A DNA stretch of 64,000 bases from positions 1,282,001-1,346,000 of the forward strand of contig NC_025260.1 of assembly GCF_000740895.1 (NCBI RefSeq), in the 5' to 3' direction. The DNA comes from Theileria orientalis strain Shintoku (Eukaryota; Apicomplexa; Aconoidasida; Piroplasmida; Theileriidae). Below, piece by piece: positions 32,560 to 43,278 of the stretch. The notes under the pieces were generated by a model, which saw only the letters and a list, made by a program, of their open reading frames with translations, was not told the origin of the DNA and ran no database searches. Each line of letters starts with the position of its first letter. The stretch's first letter is position 1. A program made the translations under genes and the position numbers.

Positions 32560-33387
32560 CTAAAGTACCACCTTTGTTTCAGTAGCACCAAAATCGAACT
32601 TTATCTGGTCCACGACTCTATAAAGACGCACTACCAAAAGTAGTAATCCAACCAACATTAAGGTCATCAGCACGAGAAGAGCGAATAGAGAGAAAACCAC
32701 CAATGATATACTAACGTTGGACCTCTTCAAATCTTTAACTGGATCTGTGACATAAGCGACATATGTGACAGCAGAATCAATTGATCCAAGATTAGAGTCA
32801 GCACGGCCAGGCTCAGTAGCAGATAAATCGATATTTTCTCCCTGTTCAGAAGAATCATCAACTAAACGATAGGTAATGGACCTCTCGTCATCACGGACCA
32901 CAATTCTATCGTTATTTTTATTATAAATTACATACTTCGCACCGGGTATACCATATTCTCCTGATCTCCAAATTGTGGTATCATCATATTTAATTTTAGC
33001 ACATTTTTTATCGTCTTTGAACTCAAAGTGATAAAGCTCATGATTATTTTCATCAACCTTGAAAGTAAACTGATCACGAGTCAATTCTGTTACTTTACTG
33101 TCTGAATCAGGGACAAAGGCAAAAAATCTGAGCTCATCAGGCGATTTAGTGGAGCAAGAGGTAGAATATTTTAAATCTGGTGTCTTAGTTTTGTCATTAA
33201 TATCAAAGTTGGACAAATTGGGGTTGGTAAAAGTCTTAAGTGACGTAGAATTGGTTTCAGATTCTTTAGGTTGAGAATCTGGAGTTGTAAAATCACTTCC
33301 TAACAAAATGTCTTCAGAGTATACATAATTGAAGAATGAAATTAAAGAATAAACTACAAAACCAATAGATAATGTAGTGAAATTCAT
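32560..33387 (-). CDS. FAINT-domain protein with C-terminal membrane anchor
   Basis: Single-exon ORF of 275 residues. It has a signal peptide (about 1-24, ending YSE), a Ser/Thr/Asn-rich stretch, and one FAINT domain near residues 95-180 with FEFKDDKKCAKIKYDDTTIW and a following ITYRLV strand. A strong hydrophobic segment follows (about 225-255), then a short basic/acidic tail. It is therefore probably a single-pass surface or vesicle membrane protein. The FAINT core resembles the modules of the 27423-30032 protein, suggesting a common origin. It is the last gene before the AT-rich block on this side. Confidence 0.85.
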   Translation of the reverse strand: MNFTTLSIGFVVYSLISFFNYVYSEDILLGSDFTTPDSQPKESETNSTSLKTFTNPNLSNFDINDKTKTPDLKYSTSCSTKSPDELRFFAFVPDSDSKVTELTRDQFTFKVDENNHELYHFEFKDDKKCAKIKYDDTTIWRSGEYGIPGAKYVIYNKNNDRIVVRDDERSITYRLVDDSSEQGENIDLSATEPGRADSNLGSIDSAVTYVAYVTDPVKDLKRSNVSISLVVFSLFALLVLMTLMLVGLLLLVVRLYRVVDQIKFDFGATETKVVL

Positions 33388-33399
33388 GTTAATACAATT

Positions 33400-35400
33400 A
33401 TTAAATCTTAAAACAAATAAAGTTTTTTGTGATTTAAATATAATGTTTAAAAATTATAAAACTTTATTAATATTTAACGGTTTGTTAAACCAATTTAAAG
33501 AAGTTTAAAAATTTGTAAAAATTATGTATCAATAAATTAGGGTTATTATATTAAAAAATTAAAAAATAAGATTTAATATATATATTCTTCGACAATATTA
33601 TTCGATGCAAAATCTATCATATATATATAGACAAATACAAACAGGTGTAATTGTAAATATTGATAACTATATGGGGAATAATTTAATTAATATAAAAACA
33701 CCAAAAAAATGTCGCAAAATATAACAATTATAAATATTATAAATATATAAATGTTTCAATTAATATGTAAAAAAAATATTTCAACTAAATCAAAATGTTA
33801 ATATAAATATTAAAATGATTTTTATACATCAATATTACATAATATAAATACATTAAATTTATAAAAATTTATTAAAATTTGTTATTTTTATATAACCAAT
33901 ATCATAAATAAATAAAATAAAATAGACAATAAGTAAAAAAATCGTAATACAAAATGCATATTTAAATATTAAATACAAATAAATTAATAATTTATAATTA
34001 ATAATAAAAATATTAAAAATAAAAAAATTTAGCATATATATATAAATAAATAAATTAAAATTAAATAAAAAATATGAGAAAATATAAAAATATTATACAA
34101 TTTATATTAAAAAAAATTTTGTAACTGATTATAATATGTTATATAATAAAAATATAAAACTAAAAAAATTATATTATTATATTATAAATATATAAAACAG
34201 AATGTATCAGAAAATATACATAAAAATATAATTATGACTGAATAATAAAAATAAATTATATAAATTAAATATATAATAAATACTATTAATAAAAATTATT
34301 TAATTTATAAAAAATTATAATTGAATAATATTTTGTAAAATAAAATGAAAATATTAAATTTTAATAATTTAATATTAATTATTTAAAAAATAAAATATAA
34401 AAAAATAAAAATAAAATAAAAAATAATAATTTATATAATATATATAGAAAAAATAATAATATATATTTACTTAAATATATATATATATATATATAATATA
34501 AATTAATTTTTTTTCAAATATATAAATTTAATTAATAAATGTTTTAAATAAAAATTTATATTTGTACATTTGTTTGAATATATAAAATTTTTTAAAAAAG
34601 TATATATGTTTATTTGTATTTTATATTTCCATTATTATTTTAAAAGATTAAATAAAAATAATATATCAATATATTAGAAATTATTTTAAATATAATAAAA
34701 ATATATAACATTACGTATAATTTATTTTAATAATAATTTTTAATATTTAATATATTAATATAACAATATTTATAAATTTATATATTTTTATAATAAAGAG
34801 TTAATATATATAAATTATAATAAATTTTAAAATTATATATAATTATAGATATTTATTGAATTTAATGTTTTTTTTTATATATTTATATATTATTTTATAA
34901 TATAATCTTACATTTATTTTTATTTATATATATATTTTATATTTAAATTATAAATTATATAAGATTTATGTATTTTAATTTATTATAATATATTTATATT
35001 TAATTTTTTATAATATTTTTAATTATATTATACTAAAAAATAATATTATATTATACATCTATTTATATTTATTATATTAATTACATAATATAATAATTAT
35101 ATACATTTCTTTTATTATAAAATTATATACTAAGTGATTATATAATATGTTTAGTCATATTTATTTTTATCTGATGTTTTAATATACATATTTTTATATT
35201 ATTTATATATTTGTAATTGGTTATATATTATTTTTTTTCTGAAAAACATAAATATTTAAATTTTGTTTGTGTTTTATATCACATTTTTATAAATTTTTTA
35301 TAAATAATTTTATTACAATTTCATATAACTTAATTTTAAAGGTCAATACATTAGCAAATACGTTTTTAAATAAATATATAATTTTTAAAAAATTATAAAT
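33400..35400. other. Candidate centromere: 2-kb block of near-pure A+T
   Basis: Across about 2 kb the sequence is almost entirely A and T, with long stretches containing one G or C per few dozen bases. It has no ORF and no ordered tandem repeat beyond short TA runs near 34475-34495. Apicomplexan centromeres, including those proposed in Theileria genome papers, are single AT-extreme blocks of about this size, one per chromosome. The block starts just upstream of a FAINT gene and ends at the stop codon of a sugar transporter. No other interval in the window approaches this composition. Confidence 0.65.
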
Positions 35401-35411
35401 TAATATTTATT

Positions 35412-36821
35412 TCAGTCATATGCTTTTCCCAAGGCCACTCCTTTGGTTTCCTTTATGAATAAAATTACATAAACTAATCCGAATAGTGAAAATGCGAAAA
35501 AAATTGTGTTCACAAGTACTTCGGAGTAGGATATGAGATACTCGGAACCGAACACTGTTGCTGCTGCGCATACCCAGTTGATAAACACTGCGACACTCAT
35601 AGCACCGTTTTTAGTCTCTGGTGGGTACACTTCGGATAAGTACACCCATGTTATTCCTCCTAAACCGACTGCAAAACCAATGATGAAACCGAATGAACCA
35701 ATGATTGACACTATGGGTACCCACTTCGCGTCTTTGCCAATAGGCTTACTGAACGAGGCCAGAGCCATGAAGACTGTAGAAAAACCAATACCCCAAACCA
35801 AAAATGTTTTTCTTCCATACTTTCCAATCACAAAAGTCAATGCCACTGTTGCCACGAAGTTAACCAACAGTATTCCGGTAGAAGCGAGAGTCGACTTCAT
35901 GCTCCTTCCTGCCATCTCCAAGAACAACTTGTTGGCATTCGAGATCAGAACGTTGATACCGACCAGCTGTTGTATTGCAGATAGTACGAACGAGTGTAAA
36001 ATGATTTTGCGGTACGTGGGATTTTTAAAGGCCTTGTGTAAAGGCACATTAGGCGTTGACTTGGCGTTTTCACTGTCGCGATCAAACTCGTCATACACCT
36101 CGTCAACTGCCTCTGCGCCATGTAACTTCTCAATAACCTCACGAGCCTCAGCTGTTTTTCCTTTTTCAATCAGCTCATATGGAGTGTTGAATTTGAAGAC
36201 GAAGTGGATCAGTAAGAGAGCTATGATAGCAGTGATAGCAGGAAGGAGCTGGGAGCCACGCCATATCACCTTGTCCTTAAGACTCAGTTCAAAGCCAGTG
36301 TTGGTAACAACACGACCGTGAATCAACTGCCAACCTGCTGTCAGTACGATTCCCAGTGTTATGAAGAACTGATATATAACACTGAAATATTTCCTTGCGT
36401 TTGGATGACATATTTCCACTAGGAAAATTGGAACGATTGCATCAAGTCCAACTCCGAACCCAGAGAATAAACGACCGACAAATAACATAGCAAAATTAAC
36501 TGACGAAGCAGAGAGCACTGAACCTACAATGAAGAACCAGTTGATTGCCATAAATGACACTCTTCTTCCCAGTTTTCCAGAGAGACTAATAAACAAGGAA
36601 CCTATAGCTGAACCTGCAAACGAGGCAGTGTTACACAGTCCAGCGTATAGGTGCGACTTGCTACAGTCGTATATATTCTGAGCATTAGAACACCAACCCA
36701 TTTCAACAATTGCAAACTCCTTTGAGGTGTTCAGAGCTGAAATGGTTAATCCAAAAGACGTTGCCATTAGAGCTCCAATCGAACCTCCTACTAGTAAATA
36801 GCGCTTACTGTTTTTTTCCAT
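35412..36821 (-). CDS. MFS sugar (hexose) transporter
   Basis: Single-exon ORF of 469 residues with about 12 hydrophobic segments in two sets of six around a charged central loop (about 205-255). Family motifs visible are GKLGRR after the second segment, GRLFSGFGVG in the fourth, PYELIEKGK in the central loop, QQLVGIN in the seventh (the sugar-binding QQxxGxN motif), GKYGRK after the eighth, PPETKNG after the tenth and KETKG at the C-terminus. This is a facilitative hexose transporter of the major facilitator superfamily, expected in the parasite plasma membrane. The substrate cannot be fixed from sequence. It borders the AT-rich block directly. Confidence 0.9.
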   Translation of the reverse strand: MEKNSKRYLLVGGSIGALMATSFGLTISALNTSKEFAIVEMGWCSNAQNIYDCSKSHLYAGLCNTASFAGSAIGSLFISLSGKLGRRVSFMAINWFFIVGSVLSASSVNFAMLFVGRLFSGFGVGLDAIVPIFLVEICHPNARKYFSVIYQFFITLGIVLTAGWQLIHGRVVTNTGFELSLKDKVIWRGSQLLPAITAIIALLLIHFVFKFNTPYELIEKGKTAEAREVIEKLHGAEAVDEVYDEFDRDSENAKSTPNVPLHKAFKNPTYRKIILHSFVLSAIQQLVGINVLISNANKLFLEMAGRSMKSTLASTGILLVNFVATVALTFVIGKYGRKTFLVWGIGFSTVFMALASFSKPIGKDAKWVPIVSIIGSFGFIIGFAVGLGGITWVYLSEVYPPETKNGAMSVAVFINWVCAAATVFGSEYLISYSEVLVNTIFFAFSLFGLVYVILFIKETKGVALGKAYD

Positions 36822-38479
36822 AATTATCCAAATTCAAACCTGTTTATATATTGAAAAAAATTAGAGGTACATATATATAATTTATGAAATAGGAATACCT
36901 AAATTAAGGAGATGTAAAATGTATTTTAAATTAAGATTCTTTGGTCAAATTATTAAATTTTATCTTTGCTGATGTAGAAGGCTGTATAGTGTCAATAAAT
37001 AATAGTCAGAATTCAGAACACCATCACCCTCTGAAGATGGGTTAAGCCATATCGGTGAAGTCGATGGGGGTTTCCAAATTATTAATAGAATGATTCTATT
37101 ATAAAAATAAAATTATAAACGATATTCATTTTAAGTCTTAAATATGAATACCGTTTTAAATTTGGAAGTTTGAAAATTTTCAATACTATGTTTACGACCA
37201 ATTTTAATGCGATTTATCATACAATACTACTGTGGTTTCAATACAATTAAATTATAATTATTTGAGGCTCAAGTTTAGCAGGTAGTTTAATAATCATAAC
37301 GAAATTTAAAATATTTATTTTACAATTTTGTGTCTTTACACTTCTTTAAAGGATGAACACTATATCTTGTTAGCTGCACATTTTTGTCACTGATCAATTT
37401 ATTATATTATTTTGCGTCAAATAGAGATATTTAAACATTTATATTTGTTAAATTTAAGAAATTGCCCATAACAGGTGATTTTACAACTTTTATGTCCATT
37501 GCATTTAATTTTACAAGATACATTTACATTATCTATTTAGATAATGTCAACGACAACGTGGTTTGAAGGTAACAAATCGACGGCTAAAACAAATCATACC
37601 AACGGCTTACACTATACTAACACTTGAAACATTTGAGGTATTTTTGGACTTTAGCATTACCAAATATAAAATTTCAAGTCATCTATAAAGTGTAAACTTG
37701 GTGAGACCTACATATTCTCATTTAATAATTCTACACATTGACAATTAAACTTGTTACTTCTAAGACAATTGTTAAATAAAAAATAAAACTATTGACACAT
37801 TTTATTCAAATTAATACACTAGATACGAAATTACATAATGTTTAAAAATTTGACCTCTATCTCCCATTTAAGCCCTGTAAAAAAAGATACTAGTATATAA
37901 TCGTGACAGTAACCCGACTTTTGATTCTACGATAAAATGGTCTTGTTTAGATACACATCCACATTAAATCAGCATATAATTTACAACACATTAATGTAGA
38001 AGCATATTTAAAGCGATTTAATCCGGTTTACTTAAAAAAGGGTGAATATATTCACTCTTTAGAGTATCCTGACAATACCACATTCACTCAATGACTTATT
38101 AGGACATTGCATTGATCATTCAGTGATATTTTGATTTATGGATAAACACTGCTTTCAATTACCGATGCATAATCACCATTTTCATCGTCTGGATCACCAG
38201 TTAAATTGTCTAACATACACATCTATAGATCAGTTGAACATGTATTCCACACTTTTAGAAACATTTAACAATCAAACAATTGCCCTTATTAATACTAACA
38301 TAATTAGTGGTATTGGCTTTAAATATATATACAATTAACCCTATTTTGTAAAAATTACAAAATATATTCACTTATTAATACAATTATTACTTTAAAAAAT
38401 TAATCTACTAAAGTAATCTACCTACTTAGTGAATACAGTGTAGACGATAAAAACACATTACACTGATAACCAACGTCGT
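36822..38479. other. Intergenic region with small inverted repeats
   Basis: Mostly AT-rich. Around 37012-37100 there are alternative hairpins (CCATC/GATGG at 37021-37040, TTCAGA/TCTGAA at 37012-37035) and a perfect AATAGAAT-G-ATTCTATT inverted repeat at 37084-37100. A 66-codon ORF at 38138-38338 has no coding signature I trust. Confidence 0.35.
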
Positions 38480-40192
38480 TTACTGTGAATTCTTAAACCA
38501 TGGATGACTCAGAATTGAGCTCAGCTTAATCCTCTTGTCCTGGTCCTTGTGGAGCATTTCGGAGAGCAGGAGCTTCAAATCGTCGGAAACTTCGCGGAAT
38601 GCGTGGTACACCAGCGGCGTCTCGAGAATGCTCACAAGCATTTCAATGCTGCTCTTACCCGAGTACGGAAGCATGCCGTAAATCATACAGTACAGCGTCA
38701 CTCCGAGCGAAAACACCTCCCTTTTGGGCGCCGAGATTGAGCCTTCGATGTACTTCAGGCTCTCTGGACTCGTGAACGACGTCGTTCCCTCTGAATCGTA
38801 AATCACCAGCTCGCCCAGCTCCTGCTCCGCTATACTTGCGACTCCAAAGTCGCAGAGCACCGCCTCTACCTTCAGTTCAAAGTCTCCATCCTTGGCTAAG
38901 TTTTTAATTCTGGGAGTCCTGCCTCTTCCTCTAGGCGTCAGATTATCGCCATTTTGCCCGTTGGCGCCAGTGGCGTAACTGGCGCTGCTTGCTCCAGCAC
39001 CTTTTCCGTCCTTCAGCGTGCTCTGAATAGCCTTTAAGGGGCTGAAGTTCCTGTTAATCTTGTAGTTTAGCTCCGGGCGGTGCCTTGTGAAGTACGAGTA
39101 CACGTCCCTCGCGTTAACCACAGAGTTCAAGGCCGCCTGGCGTGCGAACGTCAGTGCGTTTTTTCCCAGGAAGAACTCGTTTTCGCTCTGTCTGAAGCGG
39201 TTCAGGTCTATTATCACCCTCGAGTCCTCCCAGAGCATGAATATGAGGTCGAAGTGGTTGCTGAAGTTGTACGGGAAGTCCCCAGTCACTCCTTCGCAGA
39301 ACAGACTCCTGCTCAGCCCCTCCCTGCTGAACTTCACCACCTCCGTCGTCTTCGCGAGGTCTATTTTTTCCACCAACTCCTCCGCGTCCTCGTTGTGCGG
39401 CGTCGTCTCCATCAGGTCGTCCGAGGAGTACCGACTCATCGTCGCGTTCTCCGGCGCGTTGAAGCAATCGAACATTCGCGCGTCCACTGTCGAGATAAGT
39501 ATGTTGTCGGGCTTTATGTCCTTGTGCACCAGGCCCTTCGCGTGCAGCTTCTCCGTCGTCTTCACCAGCTGCGTCATGATCTCCCTGGCCGTCTTTTCGT
39601 TGTACAGGTATTTCATTCGCAGCTCTCCCTTGTACGGTCCGCAGTATCGTCCCGTGTTGTAGTCGTAGTTCATCAGCTGCGAGGGGTAGTAGTCCATTAT
39701 AAAGTAGATCAGGTCTCCGGCCAGGTCCACCAGGACCTCCTTCGCTCTGCACACTCCCTGGGACGATTTCAGCGATGTTTGGTACATCATCTCGTCGATC
39801 ACCTTGTCCAGCAGCGTGACCACCTCCGTGTCGTCTTTGAAGAAACGCACTGACCTCTCCTTCTTACATGCTGTTATGTAGTATAGCTTTATGCAGTAGA
39901 ACTTGTTCGTTACCACGTCGTAGCACCTCCACAGCGTCGCCGTTGACGTCTCCGCTATTCTTTTCTGGATAAAGTACTGGTTGACTGCTCTTCCCGATAT
40001 GAACTTTTCAACATTATTACGTTCCACTCGAACTATTTCACCCACTGGCAACTGATCTGCGTATTCTGGATTCTTCGCGTATTTCGGCCATTTATAGCTT
40101 ATTAGCACCGGCTTCCAGTACACACACTTTTCAGTCACCTTAACTCCTGATACTAGCAGTCTCTTGATCAGAGCGTCGCCGAAATTAGACAT
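38480..40192 (-). CDS. Divergent Ser/Thr protein kinase with large catalytic-domain insert
   Basis: Single-exon ORF of 570 residues. The kinase domain starts near residue 80. Visible elements are the lysine of CIKLYYI (about 102), the catalytic loop HKDIKPDN (about 224), a CDFG magnesium motif (about 449), TSFTSPESLKY as the activation/APE segment, VFSLGVTLYCMIYGMLPY as the helix F region, and the terminal arginine in KDQDKRIKL. The glycine loop is degenerate. About 220 residues separate the catalytic loop from CDFG, where about 20 is usual, and this insert is rich in Ser, Asn and charged residues. The C-lobe is most like CAMK/CaMKK-type kinases. No regulatory domain is recognisable, and the N-terminal 75 residues are unique. 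Confidence 0.88.
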   Translation of the reverse strand: MSNFGDALIKRLLVSGVKVTEKCVYWKPVLISYKWPKYAKNPEYADQLPVGEIVRVERNNVEKFISGRAVNQYFIQKRIAETSTATLWRCYDVVTNKFYCIKLYYITACKKERSVRFFKDDTEVVTLLDKVIDEMMYQTSLKSSQGVCRAKEVLVDLAGDLIYFIMDYYPSQLMNYDYNTGRYCGPYKGELRMKYLYNEKTAREIMTQLVKTTEKLHAKGLVHKDIKPDNILISTVDARMFDCFNAPENATMSRYSSDDLMETTPHNEDAEELVEKIDLAKTTEVVKFSREGLSRSLFCEGVTGDFPYNFSNHFDLIFMLWEDSRVIIDLNRFRQSENEFFLGKNALTFARQAALNSVVNARDVYSYFTRHRPELNYKINRNFSPLKAIQSTLKDGKGAGASSASYATGANGQNGDNLTPRGRGRTPRIKNLAKDGDFELKVEAVLCDFGVASIAEQELGELVIYDSEGTTSFTSPESLKYIEGSISAPKREVFSLGVTLYCMIYGMLPYSGKSSIEMLVSILETPLVYHAFREVSDDLKLLLSEMLHKDQDKRIKLSSILSHPWFKNSQ

Positions 40193-40912
40193 TATTCTAC
40201 TCTATGGAATCCAGCACTATTGCTGATTTAGATTGTGTTTTCTTCTCAAAATTGCAATTTATTTACGATACAAATCCAATTTTTATCATATGGCAATTAC
40301 GAAGTCGCTAACTTAGTTGTTTCTGCCAATATCTAACGTATCAGAATTTCCGATTTATTGTGTATAAAATCTACTTTTTGAAATAAACATACAAAATACA
40401 CTCTTTTCGTGCACTTAACATTATTTTTATTACAATACTCACTTAACATAGATACTAAATCTTACAATTATCAATTTTGTATTACTCCTATTTGGGGTGT
40501 GAACTCTAGTTGTAATATAAACACATATAGAACAACATTACAAATTAATATACTATAACTTCACACTGATTAATACTATGTACTATAATAAATTAAAATT
40601 TTATAAAGTGTCATTTGTGTGTAAAATAGTGTTCATAACGGAATAATCATTTTTTCATTTGGCGTGTCCATATTATCTACTCTATCAACTGCTTTTAGCT
40701 ACATTTATTTCCAAGCTACCTTTTTATTCTTTTCCTGGTTAAGATTCCTAAATAAAACACACTAGCCGCCTGCTTACTATTTTACATCTTCACACCACAA
40801 TTAGTTTATATTTGTTAAAATAAAATTACATTTTCACGTCCTTGCTTCATTTTAGCACACCCTTTTATTTAATGGTCATTTTTTTCCAGTTTTAGTTTAT
40901 GACTGGTCATCT
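40193..40912. other. Divergent intergenic region, AT-rich
   Basis: Lies between the divergent kinase and five-exon gene starts. It probably holds both promoters. No ORF or ordered repeat is seen. Confidence 0.4.
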
Positions 40913-41803
40913 ATGGCCTTTTTTCGGGACGTTCATCATTTACGGCAGGTTTGCAAGAACTTGACTAACAACTTCACTGACAAGAGGCTCCAGGACTTTT
41001 TTTTTCACCGCTCTTATCGCCTTTGGTTTAACGATCCTACTCAGTATGTATATTACTTCCTCGGTTACTGCACTATCGGCGTGACTTTGGTCATGTCGTT
41101 TCACCACTTGATGGGAAACCCCGATGTGACGTTCGTTTTCTTCAATTTTATTTGATTTTAGTGGGAGGACTAGGCATTTGAGGAACCAGGTTCCCGACCG
41201 ACACATGCTTCACGCCCATTCGATACCTTTCTTCAATCACGCTCTAAGGTATTTACACATTCACTCTTCACATCAACTAACATTACATATTTTTACTTTT
41301 GTTATCTAACATGTATTGCTAATACTCCTAGGTGTTATATATTGTTAATACTCCTAGGTGTTATATATTGTTAATACTCCTAGGTGTTATGTATTCATGT
41401 TATTGTTAGTTACTATCCATCACTGGTGCTCTTAGACACTTATTTTATGCCATATAGACCTAATTCTATTACACATTACTAGACGCTGCTAGTTAGACTT
41501 GTTTCCCTAACTTTGCCTTAGGAACTACTCTCAGAGATTCACTGCTTCCCTGGTCGACAATGAGCACGACTATGCCAAGGACATGCCCTACGGTACGTTA
41601 TCGCGTCCATTCACCCTCTGCAGCATTTCGACAAACTCGTGAGAAGCACTATGGGAGATTCCCATTCATCTACAGTGCTCCTAGGTACTTTGTGGACACT
41701 CCTGAGTATGAGAACACTCTTCACGACAACGTGGAGAAGCGCTACAGGGTACGTTCCCCCCCCCCTAAATGACCTTTAGGACATGGGCTACTACAATTTT
41801 TAA
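40913..41803 (+). CDS. Five-exon mitochondrial-type small membrane protein (NDUFA4-like?)
   Basis: Exons 40913-41130, 41162-41248, 41522-41592, 41624-41748 and 41780-41803 join in phase through introns of 31, 273, 31 and 31 nt, giving 174 residues. One hydrophobic segment (about 46-66, YFLGYCTIGVTLVMSF) precedes a short MGNPDVTGRTRHLRNQVPD stretch, and then a long His/Tyr/Arg-rich soluble tail. The membrane segment followed by NPDV and basic residues resembles NDUFA4/MLRQ-type subunits of respiratory complexes, and the tail resembles myzozoan-specific respiratory subunits. That identity is tentative. Conserved-looking sequence throughout and clean splicing make a real gene very likely. Confidence 0.7.
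41315..41392 (+). repeat. Three 26-bp tandem repeats inside an intron
   Basis: Three nearly perfect 26-bp units (core TTAATACTCCTAGGTGTTAT) fill part of the only long intron of the five-exon gene. Confidence 0.9.
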
Positions 41804-42363
41804 CCCAATGCCTGCCTTGTTTGCGTCATTTGAGCCACTTAAATTCAACTTGCCCTTTACAGTTACAGTGTTAATGAATGGCGCCATTAACTTACCTCAT
41901 ATAGCCACTGCTATTCACATCGATCCCTACTGACAACACTGTTTTGGTGCTACAACGCCATAGGGCCACCATAATATTTTAATTTATTCCACAAATTCAA
42001 CAGCTACGTGGCTCACATTTACCTTTATGCTCTGTTCACACACCCCTAGAGGCATGTCCGTGTATTTATATGCCTTTTTACTTATCGAATTATCACAATA
42101 CGTGTTTCATACGCCTTTACGGCCAACGAACGTGCTTTTATATACTTTCTTGTCCGTTGGAGGTGCTTTTGTGTGCCTTTTTGTCCGTTGGTGATGCTTT
42201 CATACGCCTTTACGGCCAATGAGAATGTCTTTATGTGCCTAATTTCTCCAATAAGAGTGCCTGTAATGAACCGTGTGTTTACTTACGCCTAGTCTGACTC
42301 TTAAGTAGTGAGCATAGGGATGTTAACACATTAAGTTGAAATGTAGGTGACGTTGCGAGCGCA
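41804..42363. other. Convergent intergenic region with imperfect repeats
   Basis: Lies between converging 3' ends. CATACGCCTTTACGGCCAA occurs at 42108-42126 and again at 42201-42219. TTGTCCGTTGG occurs at 42150-42160 and 42181-42191. Together these form an irregular repeat cluster over about 42050-42260. No gene is seen. Confidence 0.5.
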
Positions 42364-43278
42364 CTAACAGGAGAACGAATGGGCCGTCGATCCTGGTAGC
42401 GGCACTTCATTCGGGTCGGCATGGTGAGTGAAATTGTAGGCCTGGTGATTTACTCCTCCCATGTGATTCGCCATCACGGCCTGCCTCATGAAAGGCGGCT
42501 TCAGCAACTGCGGCGATTGCGCATAGGTGTTAAACGGGTGCGAGTACGGCATGGGACGACTCACTCGACGGTGCTTGGGGTACAAAAACTCAGTCGGGAC
42601 GTTATTGAAGGGCACGCGTCCGGTGACGGGAAAGTCCCTGGGCACTTGCCTGTGGACCACCTAGGACAGTGATTAGGACCGGCATGAGGTGGCCAAGGTC
42701 TAAGTAGCTATCTATGGCTCGTGGCAGTCAATGGTTACCTGAGGGGCGTGGATCAAAGGCTTAATGTCCTCCGGCGGCAGTATGTCCAGCAGGAAGCTGT
42801 AAATGCTGCACCTGAAGATGGCCGAGATTATGTCCTGGCGCTAAAAATCGTGAGATTCCGTCGGCTTCCGTGCCTACTAATGTATCTGGCTGCTCTTACC
42901 TGGAGCGTACACCTCTTCGTCATCTGAGTGCAGGTCCAGGACTGCAGGGTCAAGTCCCTGATCAGCAGTTCACACGCCTTTGCCAGCACCACGGGGGCGT
43001 CGGAGGATATCATCTGCAACACACATGTTAACGGGCATAGCTAGACTTAAAGAGTATCTAGAGTACAATATATACATCTAATCACCATAAATAAAGATAC
43101 CCCTTTGTGTTCCCCCTCCTTCATTATTTTTTTAACCCTGGCCACGGGGATGTGAATTTGCTTAACGAGGTCGTTATCTTCGCCTAAATTAAATTTTATT
43201 CACCTCAGTTGACTTACTGGATATGCTCTCCTCGTACTGCTCATCTCTGGGCTCTCTTTCCAAATTTTCAGGATCCAT
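42364..43278 (-). CDS. NF-YC (HAP5-like) histone-fold transcription factor subunit
   Basis: Five exons join in frame to 218 residues: 43278-43218, 43183-43101, 43013-42900, 42840-42739 and 42660-42364. Introns are 34, 87, 59 and 78 nt, all GT...AG. The histone fold is split over exons 2-4 and is diagnostic: IPVARVKKIMKEGE, then MISSDAPVVLAKACELLI, then LTLQSW, then KRCTLQ-RQDIISAI, then a FLLDILPPED helix. This is the NF-YC pattern, in which the subunit pairs with NF-YB to bind CCAAT-type promoters with NF-YA; related Dr1-associated or CHRAC-type proteins are less likely. The C-terminal exon is Pro/His/Asn-rich with no known domain. Confidence 0.85.
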
